In this document: positions 51,911 through 60,426 of the stretch, one piece after another
How positions within the stretch are numbered: the first letter of the stretch is position 1
How the letters are laid out: every line of letters starts with the position of its first letter
NCBI RefSeq assembly: GCF_016757735.1
Contig: NZ_CP068439.1
Location: forward strand, 3,188,001-3,252,000
Source: Aequorivita iocasae
GTDB lineage: Bacteria; Bacteroidota; Bacteroidia; Flavobacteriales; Flavobacteriaceae
Direction: 5' to 3'
Length of the DNA stretch: 64,000 nucleotides
Made by a program: the position numbers and the translations under genes
The notes under the pieces: generated by a model
Seen by the model: only the letters and a program-made list of their open reading frames with translations
What the model was told of the DNA's origin: nothing
The model's database searches: none

Positions 51911-54357
51911 TAATTATCTACATCTATAGTGACGCGAACGCTTGAAAATTCTTTAATAGAATTAAAACTGCGCTGTACATTATCAATATACTTTTTCGTC
52001 TTTTCCAATGATTGGTTTTTAGGAATTTTTACCAAAAGATTCATAATGTACTTATTCTTTATTCTACCTACTGGCGGTGGCTCGGGGCCTAAAATATTTT
52101 CCTTGAACTGTAATTCCAAAGCCTGTCCAAACCAGGCGGATGCTTTTTGAACACGTTCTAAGTTCTTGTTTTTGAAAGTAATTTTCAAGGTTCTGTAAAA
52201 GGGAGGATACTTGTAATTGTAACGCTCTTCCAGCTGTTCTTTATACATCGCCTCATAGTCGTTAACGCTTACTTGCTTTAATATTTGATGGTAGGGATTG
52301 TAGGTCTGTATTAAAACCTTGCCGCGCTTTTGGGTGCGCCCTGCCCTACCCGAAACTTGCTGTAGCAACTGAAAACTGCGCTCATGCGCACGAAAATCGG
52401 GGAAGTTTAAAAGATTGTCTGCATTCATAACTCCCACCAAACTTATATTCCGGAAATCCAAACCTTTGGCGAGCATTTGCGTTCCCACCAAAATATCAAT
52501 CTCTTCATTTTCCAGAGCTTCAATCAATTTGGCGTACGCATGCTTTCCTTTGGTTGTATCCTGATCCATCCGAGCAACCTTGGAATTTGGAAACAGTGAC
52601 TTTAATTCGGTTTCTATCTGTTCGGTCCCAAAACCTTTGGTGTCCAGTGTTTCGCTTCCACAGGCAATACAGCTTTGCATCATCGCCATATGATAACCAC
52701 AGTAATGGCAACGCAATTGGTTTTTATGTTGGTGAAAAGTTAAGCTCACATCACAATTGGGGCATTGGGGGGAGACTCCGCAGGTAGTGCATTCCACAAC
52801 GGGTGAAAAACCTCTTCTGTTTTGAAAAAGGATAATTTGTTCCCCATTTTTCAAAACCTCATGCATTTCTTCGAGCAATCGATCGCTGAAATGGCCGGTC
52901 ATTTGTTGTTTCCGGGTTTTTTCTTTTATATCTACCAGTTCAATATCTGGCATTAACACATTTCCAAAGCGTTTATTCAAGGTCACCAATCCAAATTTTC
53001 CAGATTTTGCATTATGGTAACTTTCCAATGACGGCGTGGCGGAGCCCATCAAAAGTTTTGCATTTTGCAGATTGGCCAAAACTATGGCACTGTCCCGTGC
53101 ATTGTAGCGTGGCGCCGGACTGTATTGCTTGAAAGAAGGCTCGTGCTCTTCGTCAACAATTATAAGTCCGAGGTTTTTAAAAGGAAGAAATAATGACGAG
53201 CGAGCGCCAATAACAACTTGGGCTTTTGGTTTTCCAGCAAGTACATTGTTCCAAACCTCAACCCTTTCATTCACTGAAAACTTTGAGTGATAGACCGAAA
53301 TCTTTTCTCCAAAATACTTCTGCAGCCGCGTAATGAGTTGGGTAGTCAGGGCAATTTCGGGAAGCATATAAAGCACCTGTTTTCCTGTTGCAAGTACTTC
53401 TTCAATAAGGCTGACATAGATTTCGGTCTTTCCACTGGAGGTCACACCGTGAAGTAATACTACATCATTTTTTTCAAAAGAAGCGTTTATTTCTTCATAT
53501 GCTTTTTTTTGTACTTCGCTCAAGGATTTTATTTCAGAAGAAGCTTCGCCGGAAAACTCCACGCGATCGTGCTGAATGTAATATTCCTCCAAAATGCCTT
53601 TATCAATCAATGCCTTTATGGTGGCGGCAGAGGCTTCACTTTTCTTTTGTAAGGCCACGCTGCTGATTGGTTTTTTGGTCTGCGTATTCAACATAAAAAG
53701 ATGCATAAGTACTTCCCGTTGTTTGTGCGCACGGGTCAATGAATCTAAAAGCGCGCGCAGTTTATCTTCGGCAGTGTATTTAGGCGCAAGTTTTATGTAG
53801 CGCTTCATCTTGGGGACGTATTGCTCATAAACCGTTTCTTCAACCTCAATAATATTTTTTTCAAACAATTTCTGGATGACTGACACTATATTTTTTCTTT
53901 CCAAAATGGAACGCGCATCATTTATATGAAGTGATGATTGGTGCTGCAAGGCTTCGTATAAAACGAACTCATCATCGGTTAAAGATTCCTCGTCTTGAAA
54001 ATTTCGGGAGGAAAGTTTGATGATGGTTTCGCTCTCCAAAAGAAACGCACTCGGCAGTGCCGCTTTAATTACTTCACCTAAAGAACACATATAATAACCG
54101 GCAAGCCACTCCCAGTGTTTTAATTGAAACTGTGTGATGATGGGCTCTTCATCCAAGATATGGTCAATGGATTTTGTTTCATAACCTATAGGCGGTTGGT
54201 CATGTATTTGATACACTATACCTGTATATACCTTTGATTTTCCAAAGGGCACAGCAACGCGCATACCTTGCAGTAAAAAAGCAGCTTCGTCTTTATTCAC
54301 GCTATAAGTGAAAGCTTGCTTTAAGGGGATAGGAAGAATTACATCTATGAAGTACAA
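51907..54357 (-). CDS. priA: Primosomal protein N' (PriA helicase)
   Basis: 816 residues, standard length. Restarts stalled replication forks by loading the primosome. DNA-binding N domain, Walker A GVTSSGKTEIYV, DEAH-type VDEEHEPSFKQ, two zinc sites in CTTCGVSPQCPNCDVSL and CHYCGYHMAMMQSCIACGS, helicase end GRAGRTQKRGKVLIQT. Monocistronic. Confidence 0.95.
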   Translation of the reverse strand: MYFIDVILPIPLKQAFTYSVNKDEAAFLLQGMRVAVPFGKSKVYTGIVYQIHDQPPIGYETKSIDHILDEEPIITQFQLKHWEWLAGYYMCSLGEVIKAALPSAFLLESETIIKLSSRNFQDEESLTDDEFVLYEALQHQSSLHINDARSILERKNIVSVIQKLFEKNIIEVEETVYEQYVPKMKRYIKLAPKYTAEDKLRALLDSLTRAHKQREVLMHLFMLNTQTKKPISSVALQKKSEASAATIKALIDKGILEEYYIQHDRVEFSGEASSEIKSLSEVQKKAYEEINASFEKNDVVLLHGVTSSGKTEIYVSLIEEVLATGKQVLYMLPEIALTTQLITRLQKYFGEKISVYHSKFSVNERVEVWNNVLAGKPKAQVVIGARSSLFLPFKNLGLIIVDEEHEPSFKQYSPAPRYNARDSAIVLANLQNAKLLMGSATPSLESYHNAKSGKFGLVTLNKRFGNVLMPDIELVDIKEKTRKQQMTGHFSDRLLEEMHEVLKNGEQIILFQNRRGFSPVVECTTCGVSPQCPNCDVSLTFHQHKNQLRCHYCGYHMAMMQSCIACGSETLDTKGFGTEQIETELKSLFPNSKVARMDQDTTKGKHAYAKLIEALENEEIDILVGTQMLAKGLDFRNISLVGVMNADNLLNFPDFRAHERSFQLLQQVSGRAGRTQKRGKVLIQTYNPYHQILKQVSVNDYEAMYKEQLEERYNYKYPPFYRTLKITFKNKNLERVQKASAWFGQALELQFKENILGPEPPPVGRIKNKYIMNLLVKIPKNQSLEKTKKYIDNVQRSFNSIKEFSSVRVTIDVDNY

Positions 54358-54411
54358 AGAAATTGCTGTTTATAAGGATTAGGAATTTAATAGATTTTTA
54401 GCCGTTGAAAT

Positions 54412-54442
54412 AAAAAAAGACCACCATAAATGGTGGCCTAAA
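54412..54442 (-). terminator. Terminator of the DUF2147 gene
   Basis: ccacca (54421-54426) with tggtgg (54431-54436), 4-nt loop; on the minus strand a T run follows. Short stem, moderate strength. Confidence 0.6.
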
Positions 54443-54463
54443 GATACTATTTTTAATATTTTA

Positions 54464-54892
54464 TTAATCAACGCGCGTCCAGGTTTGTGTTCTTCCCAAA
54501 AGCGAAAACCCTATATAACCGCGCACATCCAGTTTGTTTGGACCATCCAGTTCAATGTAGCATTTATAGACCTTTCCGTTGTTGGGGTCCATAATAGTAC
54601 CGTCGTTGTATTCATCGCCATCTTTTTCAAGGCCTTTGATGATTACTAGGCCCTGGATTGGTTTTCCTTTATCGGCACCGGAACATTCCTCGCATGTAGC
54701 ATTCTTTTTGGCGGGATTTAAAATTTCTACCACTTTTCCATAAACTTTTCCGTCCTGCTTGTATATTTCGACAATAGATTTTGCTTCGCCAGTTTCATCG
54801 TCAATGGTTTTCCATTTACCGGTTACATCTTGCGCCATAGTAGTGAGAACTGTTAAGACAATCAGGGAGCATGTTAAAAGTATTTTTTTCAT
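54464..54892 (-). CDS. DUF2147 secreted protein
   Basis: 142 residues: signal peptide (to about 20, TTMAQ) and a DUF2147 beta-barrel-like domain (GKWKTIDDETGEAKSIVEIYK, GYIGFSLLGRTQTWTRV). A CEECSG pair of cysteines could form a disulfide or bind metal. Family role unknown. Third of a leftward run with YihY and nadC, 24 nt after YihY. Confidence 0.87.
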   Translation of the reverse strand: MKKILLTCSLIVLTVLTTMAQDVTGKWKTIDDETGEAKSIVEIYKQDGKVYGKVVEILNPAKKNATCEECSGADKGKPIQGLVIIKGLEKDGDEYNDGTIMDPNNGKVYKCYIELDGPNKLDVRGYIGFSLLGRTQTWTRVD

Positions 54893-54916
54893 CTGTTTAA
54901 AAAATTAAGTTTATTG

Positions 54917-55831
54917 TTAAAGTTTTTCTTTTAGTCGCTTTATTGATACGTTCAGCTCAAAACCTAGCAACAAGAGGTTTGCATTTATCCAAATATATAA
55001 CATCAAAATTAAAAGGGCACCAATGGAACCGTATAACTCGTTGTAATTTGAAAAGTTATTTATGTAAACTCCAAAAAGGTAGGTGGTCAACACAAAAAGT
55101 ATTGTTGTGGTTACTGCCCCTATTGAAAAAAACCGTGATGATTTTCCTTCCTTAGTACCATAATAATACAAAGTGGCTATTACCACATATATCATCATTA
55201 GGAATACAATAAACTGAAAGAACGAAATCCAGAAAACATCATTATCTATATATGCCCTAGATTGAAGGTCCCGAATTATATATTCAATATAAAGGATGAC
55301 TCCTACTGAAGTTAACAACAACAATGCCAAGAAAATAGAAACCACCACAGCTACCATATACTGACGTAAAAAGCTTCTGTTTATAGTTACGTGAAAAGAA
55401 TATTCAAAAGCGCTGAAAATAGTGTTCACACCATTTGCAGATAAAAAAATGGAGAGAAAAAAAACAAAAGATATTAATCCAGCTCTTGGGTTTACCGCAA
55501 TATCTGCAATGATGGGATAAAAGAATTCGGTAGTCTTGGCGGGCAGCAAAGCTTCAATAAATATTAAAAAACGGGTCTGGAAACCGTCTATGGGAATGTA
55601 TGGAATGAGGTTAAGCAGAAACAATAAAAAAGGAAATAGTGCCAAAAAGAAACTATAAGCAATAGAACTGGCACGGAATGAAAAAGTTCCATTTATAATG
55701 CCTACAACATATACATCCAACAGATTGTACAATGAAAACTCGCCCATACCGGGAAGTTTTATTTTTTTGCTGAATCTTACCAGATCCCGAACAATCGGGA
55801 TTTTTATTTCCTTTTCTTCCTCTTTGTTCAT
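54917..55831 (-). CDS. YihY/BrkB-like inner-membrane protein
   Basis: 304 residues with six membrane segments and FRASSIAYSFFLALFPFLLFLLNLIPYIPI as the family block (part quoted: ASSIAYSFFLALFPFLL). Function of YihY is uncertain; it is often called virulence factor BrkB or ribonuclease BN by old labels. The ATG overlaps the nadC stop by 4 nt, so it is coupled to nadC. Confidence 0.9.
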   Translation of the reverse strand: MNKEEEKEIKIPIVRDLVRFSKKIKLPGMGEFSLYNLLDVYVVGIINGTFSFRASSIAYSFFLALFPFLLFLLNLIPYIPIDGFQTRFLIFIEALLPAKTTEFFYPIIADIAVNPRAGLISFVFFLSIFLSANGVNTIFSAFEYSFHVTINRSFLRQYMVAVVVSIFLALLLLTSVGVILYIEYIIRDLQSRAYIDNDVFWISFFQFIVFLMMIYVVIATLYYYGTKEGKSSRFFSIGAVTTTILFVLTTYLFGVYINNFSNYNELYGSIGALLILMLYIWINANLLLLGFELNVSIKRLKEKL

Positions 55832-56688
55832 TTAATGGCTTTTAAGCTCAAATCCATATTATAAACGGAATGCGTCAAAGCACCGCTGGAAATATAATCC
55901 ACACCACATTCAGCGTATTTTCTTGCGGTTTCTAAAGTAATACCACCACTGGATTCAGTTAGGCATTTTCCGTTTATTAAACTTACCGCCTTACGCGTAT
56001 CTTCGTAGTTAAAATTGTCTATCAATATTCTATACACGCCTTCTGACTGCAATATTTCCGCAATCTCGTCCAAGTTTCGTGCTTCGACTATAATTTTAAG
56101 CCCCAACTGGTTTTCCTTTAAGTAATTCTTAGTCTTTTCAATCGCCTTTGTAATGCCTCCGCAAAAATCTATGTGGTTGTCCTTGAGCATTACCATATCA
56201 TAAAGTGCAAAGCGGTGGTTCTCCCCGCCCCCAATCTTTACCGCCCACTTTTCCAAAGCGCGTATTCCGGGCGTGGTCTTTCGGGTGTCCAGAATTTTAG
56301 TATTGGTTCCTTCCAGTAATTTTACATATTCATTGGTCTTGGTAGCAATAGCGCTCATACGCTGCATGGCGTTTAAAACCAATCTTTCCGATTTTAAAAT
56401 GGATTGTGAAAGGCCCGAAACGTAAAAGCACACATCGCCATACTTTACGGCGCTTCCGTCCTTTATCTTTATATCCAACTCTAAACCAGGGTCCACATAT
56501 TCAAAAACCTGTCGGGCAAATTCTACCCCAGCTATAATGCCCGCATCCTTCACCAAAAGTTTTGCAGTACCCCTTGCGTCCTCGGGAATACAAGCCAGCG
56601 AGCTGTGGTCGCCATCACCTACGTCCTCTCGGATGGCGTTGGCAATGATGATGTCTATTTCTTTGTTGAATTGTTTTTGTGAAATCAT
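55828..56688 (-). CDS. nadC: Nicotinate-nucleotide pyrophosphorylase
   Basis: 286 residues. Converts quinolinate and PRPP to nicotinate mononucleotide in NAD synthesis. Motifs: TRKTTPGIRALEKWAVKIGG with ENHRFALYDMVMLKDNHI, and SSGGITLETARKYAECGVD near the C terminus. nadA and nadB are not in the window. Overlaps YihY by 4 nt. Confidence 0.95.
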   Translation of the reverse strand: MISQKQFNKEIDIIIANAIREDVGDGDHSSLACIPEDARGTAKLLVKDAGIIAGVEFARQVFEYVDPGLELDIKIKDGSAVKYGDVCFYVSGLSQSILKSERLVLNAMQRMSAIATKTNEYVKLLEGTNTKILDTRKTTPGIRALEKWAVKIGGGENHRFALYDMVMLKDNHIDFCGGITKAIEKTKNYLKENQLGLKIIVEARNLDEIAEILQSEGVYRILIDNFNYEDTRKAVSLINGKCLTESSGGITLETARKYAECGVDYISSGALTHSVYNMDLSLKAIK

Positions 56689-56794
56689 AGCAAGGAAATT
56701 TTAGCTAAAATACTTTAAAAAGTTTGAAGGACGAAGTGGGAAGTGGGAAGTAGCAACTTTTATCTTTGTATTTTTGGCATCTGAAAAGTTTTTA

Positions 56795-57268
56795 ATGAAA
56801 ATTACACTTCTCGCCATTGGCAAAACTGACAACAAGCAGCTGCAAACCTTGATGGATGACTATACCAAGCGTCTCGGTTTTTATATTTCTTTTGAAATGG
56901 AAGTGATTCCCGATGTGAAGAACGCTAAAAATCTTTCCGAAGCACTTCAAAAACAGGCCGAAGGGGAAGAAATTTTGAAACGAACTTCTACTGCTGATGT
57001 CTTGATTCTGCTTGATGAAAAGGGAAAAACTTATACTTCGGAAGGGTTTGCACAGTTTCTTCAGAAGAAAATGAACAGCGGCTTGAAGAACCTCATCTTC
57101 GTAATTGGCGGTCCTTATGGGTTTAGCGATGCGGTTTACGTGCGTGCTAACGGGAAGGTTTCACTTTCCTCAATGACCTTTTCGCACCAAATGGTTCGGC
57201 TTTTCTTTATTGAGCAACTCTATCGTGGGTTTACTATTCTTCGGAATGAACCGTATCATCATCGATAG
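56795..57268 (+). CDS. rlmH: 23S rRNA (pseudouridine-1915 N3) methyltransferase
   Basis: 157 residues from MKITLLAIGKTDN; the ORF could begin 21 nt earlier but the homologue starts here. SAM-binding knot: LIFVIGGPYGFSDAVY and the C-terminal SLSSMTFSHQMVRLFFIEQLYRGF with NEPYHH. Methylates Psi1915 of helix 69. A -7 box TATCTTTG is at 56761-56768. Confidence 0.94.
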   Translation: MKITLLAIGKTDNKQLQTLMDDYTKRLGFYISFEMEVIPDVKNAKNLSEALQKQAEGEEILKRTSTADVLILLDEKGKTYTSEGFAQFLQKKMNSGLKNLIFVIGGPYGFSDAVYVRANGKVSLSSMTFSHQMVRLFFIEQLYRGFTILRNEPYHHR

Positions 57269-57302
57269 GAATTAGCGAAAAGCGAAGAGCGAAGAGGGTT
57301 TT

Positions 57303-57614
<312 letters not shown>

Positions 57615-58079
57615 TTAATATTTTACCATTTTTGCCAAAAGCACTATTTGCCCCAAGTGATAGGCGTCGTGCTGGATGATGCCGTGAATGTGCTGATAAT
57701 AGGTGAGTTTGTTAACTGGGTATTCGTTTATAAAATCTGCTTCGTTAAAAGTGCTGAGAAAATAAAGCCATTCCTTTTGGGTAGTTTCCAAGGCATCTAG
57801 CGTTTGGCGCCACGCTTCATCTGAATCATCTTCTATTTTTACTATATAATTGTTTGAAGGTGTTTGGATCACTTCGCCCTGTACTCTTTTCAGTACGTTT
57901 TCACGCCAAGAAATTATGTGGTTTACTATTTCCCAAATGGTATTGCCGTTTTTTATGGGGCGTTGAGCGGCTTGCTCTGGGGTGATTTGCGATAGTGTGT
58001 CCTGCAGGGTAACGTCCAGCCACGGATGACCGTGATATAGGTCTGTGAAAAGGGTTTGTATGCGATGCGACTCGTTCAT
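57615..58079 (-). CDS. DinB-family protein
   Basis: 154 residues from MNESHRIQTLF (a further in-frame ATG at 58118 adds unlike residues). Four-helix DinB/YfiT fold with the metal His triad: one in TIWEIVNHIISWR and two in IIQHDAYHLGQIVLL. Members use a metal site for thiol (bacillithiol, mycothiol or other) transfer or hydrolysis; activity here unknown. First gene of the short leftward pair. Confidence 0.85.
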   Translation of the reverse strand: MNESHRIQTLFTDLYHGHPWLDVTLQDTLSQITPEQAAQRPIKNGNTIWEIVNHIISWRENVLKRVQGEVIQTPSNNYIVKIEDDSDEAWRQTLDALETTQKEWLYFLSTFNEADFINEYPVNKLTYYQHIHGIIQHDAYHLGQIVLLAKMVKY

Positions 58080-58465
58080 TTTTTGGTTGAGGGTTGATGG
58101 TTTATTGTTGATGGCCAATCAAAGATAACGAAATATTTTAGGAAGTTTTGATGGGTCTTTAAATGCGAATCGCAATTGTAAGGATATGAGCGGAAAACTC
58201 GAAATGGCTTGGGCAAATATTTATTCTAGCCTTGCAATTCCACAATAAAGTAACATAAATATTTTGATTATAAAGCGCTGATTTTTATAATTATACATAA
58301 CAAAGCCCAGCAGAAGGTCAATTTCTCCCCCTTGCAGACCTTCAGCGTTTTTTTGCAACGCTCGGTTTCTTGCCAAGCTACATATTTACACAAACGCCTT
58401 GCGGGCATTGACTGTTTTTGTTTTAGGATCTTTTAATTTATTTATTAATCTTAAATCTATTTAAT
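58080..58465. other. Intergenic region with two adjacent hairpins, no gene seen
   Basis: 386 nt with no convincing gene on either strand. gaaggtc (58313-58319) pairs with gaccttc (58337-58343), followed by agcg and seven T (58348-58354); agcgtt / aacgct then forms a second short hairpin across the T run. This could end a small plus-strand RNA or act as an attenuator ahead of the HU-related gene. No consensus promoter is visible. Confidence 0.4.
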
Positions 58466-58855
58466 ATGGCTATTAAGTACAAATTAGTAGAAAAAGGGGA
58501 ACCCGGCGTGGTAGGCGGCGGGACCAAAAAATGGTATGCCAGATGTATAACAGACGGCGAACTAACAATTGACGATCTGGTGGAGCAAATTGAAAAATTT
58601 AGCGCCCTGAGCGAGGCAGACATCAAAGGTGTAATTATTGCCTTAGAGAACGTTATCCAAAACGCAATTGCCGATTCAAAGATTGTGCGCTTGGAAAAAC
58701 TAGGGTCACTCTACCCCTCCATTAGCAGTAAGGGCGCAAACCGGGAAGAGGATTTTGTGGCAAACACTATGATTGAAAAAGTGAATGTGCGCTACCGTCC
58801 CGGTAAGCGGATAGCAGACAGTGTGCGCAACGCAGGCTTCAAGAAGCAGAGCTAG
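58466..58855 (+). CDS. HU-related DNA-binding protein (HU-HIG type)
   Basis: 129 residues. N-terminal MAIKYKLVEKGEPGVVGGGTKKWYA and GKIVRLEKLGSLYPSISSKG type arm belong to the Bacteroidota HU-HIG family, longer than HU. Seen here as KYKLVEKGEPGVVGGG and VRLEKLGSLYPSISS. Binds DNA non-specifically or locally; unlike the HU gene at 42638. A 22-bp-period palindromic array starts 5 nt after its stop. Confidence 0.88.
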   Translation: MAIKYKLVEKGEPGVVGGGTKKWYARCITDGELTIDDLVEQIEKFSALSEADIKGVIIALENVIQNAIADSKIVRLEKLGSLYPSISSKGANREEDFVANTMIEKVNVRYRPGKRIADSVRNAGFKKQS

Positions 58856-58860
58856 TGCAA

Positions 58861-58942
58861 AACTGGTGCGCACCAACCGAACAACTGGTGCGGAACAAAT
58901 GGTTAACTGGTGCGCACCAATCTGTAGCTTGGTGCGCACTAA
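58861..58942. repeat. Palindromic tandem array, four copies, 22-bp period
   Basis: A 16-nt unit aactggtgcgcaccaa (holding the 12-bp palindrome tggtgcgcacca) occurs at 58861 and 58905. A variant, aactggtgcggaacaa, is at 58883 and another, gcttggtgcgcactaa, at 58927. Starts are exactly 22 nt apart, leaving 6-nt unlike spacers. Iteron-like or multi-site operator; not CRISPR. Confidence 0.85.
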
Positions 58943-58949
58943 ATTTTTA

Positions 58950-58963
58950 GGGGGGGGGTGGGG
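58950..58963. repeat. Homopolymeric G tract
   Basis: Nine G, one T, four G, just after the palindromic array. Prone to slippage, but it lies in no recognised gene, so phase-variable coding is unlikely; it could affect a promoter or RNA. Confidence 0.8.
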
Positions 58964-58966
58964 ACA

Positions 58967-58994
58967 CACGAGCGGGACGCTCGCGCTAGCTGGG
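58967..58994. repeat. REP-like hairpin repeat, copy 1
   Basis: 28-nt copy identical to the one at 59397-59424. Core cgagcg-gga-cgctcg makes a 6-bp hairpin, extended by an imperfect pair. GC-rich in an AT-rich setting. It lies just beyond the 3' end of the 59031 gene. Confidence 0.85.
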
Positions 58995-59030
58995 TACAAC
59001 GGGATGGTTGTGGTGGCTGAGGCATTATAG

Positions 59031-59381
59031 TTAACTATAAAAAACAAATTCTGTTATCAAACCAATAGCAATCAATAAAGTTATAATTATTGCAGCCCAC
59101 ACATACACTTTATAAAACTTCTTTTGATTGCGGAAATCATAATTTGAAATGGTTTCGGTGCTGGCTATTATATCATTTTCGATAAGTAATTTATCTACTT
59201 TTCCACGGTCTGTGTCTAAAATGAAATATCTTATTCCTTCTGCTATATCGGGCTGTTCGTTGATTTCTGAATAGAATGGTATTTGTTTGCGGTTCATCAC
59301 ATCTTCAAACCTTATTTTATCCTTTAACAAAACATATAATTTTAGATGGTCTTGATGTTTTATGTGGAAGGGTTTGTTCAT
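59031..59381 (-). CDS. Small membrane protein between REP-like repeats
   Basis: 116 residues: a cytosolic soluble part (about 1-90) with FYSEINEQPDIAEGIRYFIL and RGKVDKLLIENDI, and one C-terminal membrane helix (about 93-114). The soluble part resembles a signal-transducing PII-like DUF2007-type fold only vaguely, so no family is claimed. REP-like repeats flank it at both ends; the upstream copy lies 16 nt before its ATG and would be part of its leader RNA. Confidence 0.6.
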   Translation of the reverse strand: MNKPFHIKHQDHLKLYVLLKDKIRFEDVMNRKQIPFYSEINEQPDIAEGIRYFILDTDRGKVDKLLIENDIIASTETISNYDFRNQKKFYKVYVWAAIIITLLIAIGLITEFVFYS

Positions 59382-59396
59382 TTAAAGAGATTGAGG

Positions 59397-59424
59397 CACG
59401 AGCGGGACGCTCGCGCTAGCTGGG
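59397..59424. repeat. REP-like hairpin repeat, copy 2
   Basis: 28 nt identical to 58967-58994 in the same orientation. Sits between the 59031 gene start and the end of the GIY-YIG-like gene. A -7 box TAAATTTG (complement of 59427-59434) next to it would transcribe it into the leader of the 59031 gene. Confidence 0.85.
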
Positions 59425-59431
59425 GTCAAAT

Positions 59432-60400
59432 TTAAATTCTTTCTACTGATATGTAATCTCTTTCACCAAAAATAATATCTCCTTTTAACTCTCCATTATT
59501 GTAAATTAATTTTATTGGATCATTTAATCCGTAAAGAATTACATTGTGATAGTCATGATTAACTAAATCATCTTTACTAGGGAAGCTATTATATAATATT
59601 CTATTATAATCTGGTTGTAAATGTTTTATTAATGCCTTCTCAGCGTCTAAGGATATAGTTTTTTTTGATGGTAACATATAATCCAATAAATAATTTGACA
59701 TTTCTGTTGGGGTGGCATCATCTCCCCATTTTACAATTGTGTTATTATCCTTAATTCTAAATAACATTATCATAATTTCATTAGAAGGAATGTTTTGGAA
59801 AGATAAAGGTTCTTGATTAGTTAAGATTTCTTGAAAAGTAGAATGGCTAGATAATCTTTCACAAATATTTTGCTCTGTAGATTTACCTACATAATGAACT
59901 TTATACTCCAACATTTTAGAATAGTCTCCATTAAATTTAGCTCTAATATGCCCTTTCCAATAATTTTGAAGAAGTTTATCAGGAGTGAATTGCGCTAACC
60001 TTGATACTTCTCCCGATACTTTATTCTTTGATTGAATAGTAAATGCTTGAGTGCCTTTAAAAGGAGCTCCTATTTTTTTTTCAGGGGTGCTTTTACGATT
60101 ATGTAATCTTAATTCTATAGACTTTGATAAATCTGTCGCAATATTATCCTGAATAAGAGGTAGCATGCATCTAACAATCTCGGGATTACCTTCTTGCTCG
60201 ATATCAAAGCTGAGTTCTAAAGTATCCTCCCAGAGAAAAAAATTACTGAATGTAATTTCTTTACGTTGAATAATCATATAAATATGACTATCGTAGACAT
60301 TTTCGCGAAATTCTTTATCCTTAATAAATTTTGCAAAGTAATAAGCACTTAATGGAGCATATCCTAATTCCAAATCATTTATTAGAATACCTTTTGTCAT
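59432..60400 (-). CDS. Protein with GIY-YIG-like core, unknown role
   Basis: 322 residues. A middle segment reads KVHYVGKSTEQNICERLSSH, matching the GIY-YIG motif (xxYxGKSxxxxxRLxxH) with Tyr and Arg, and a later EKALIKHLQPDYN supplies the usual metal-binding Glu and ExxLIxxxxPxxN end. The flanking ~150 N-terminal and ~80 C-terminal residues are not recognised. Visibly AT-rich against the GC-rich mutA next to it, which begins 26 nt upstream in the same direction. A nuclease or DNA-processing role is a hypothesis. Confidence 0.65.
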   Translation of the reverse strand: MTKGILINDLELGYAPLSAYYFAKFIKDKEFRENVYDSHIYMIIQRKEITFSNFFLWEDTLELSFDIEQEGNPEIVRCMLPLIQDNIATDLSKSIELRLHNRKSTPEKKIGAPFKGTQAFTIQSKNKVSGEVSRLAQFTPDKLLQNYWKGHIRAKFNGDYSKMLEYKVHYVGKSTEQNICERLSSHSTFQEILTNQEPLSFQNIPSNEIMIMLFRIKDNNTIVKWGDDATPTEMSNYLLDYMLPSKKTISLDAEKALIKHLQPDYNRILYNSFPSKDDLVNHDYHNVILYGLNDPIKLIYNNGELKGDIIFGERDYISVERI

Positions 60401-60426
60401 TCAGTGATTTCTTTGTATTAATATTT

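Noticed and set aside
58861-58942. Array read as a CRISPR
   Set aside because: Units are 16 nt and self-palindromic, spacers only 6 nt, two of four units diverged, no cas genes near.
58821-59030. Plus-strand frame across the palindromic array and G tract
   Set aside because: Sequence is made of repeat translations and no start or family supports it; phase variation through the G tract therefore also unsupported.
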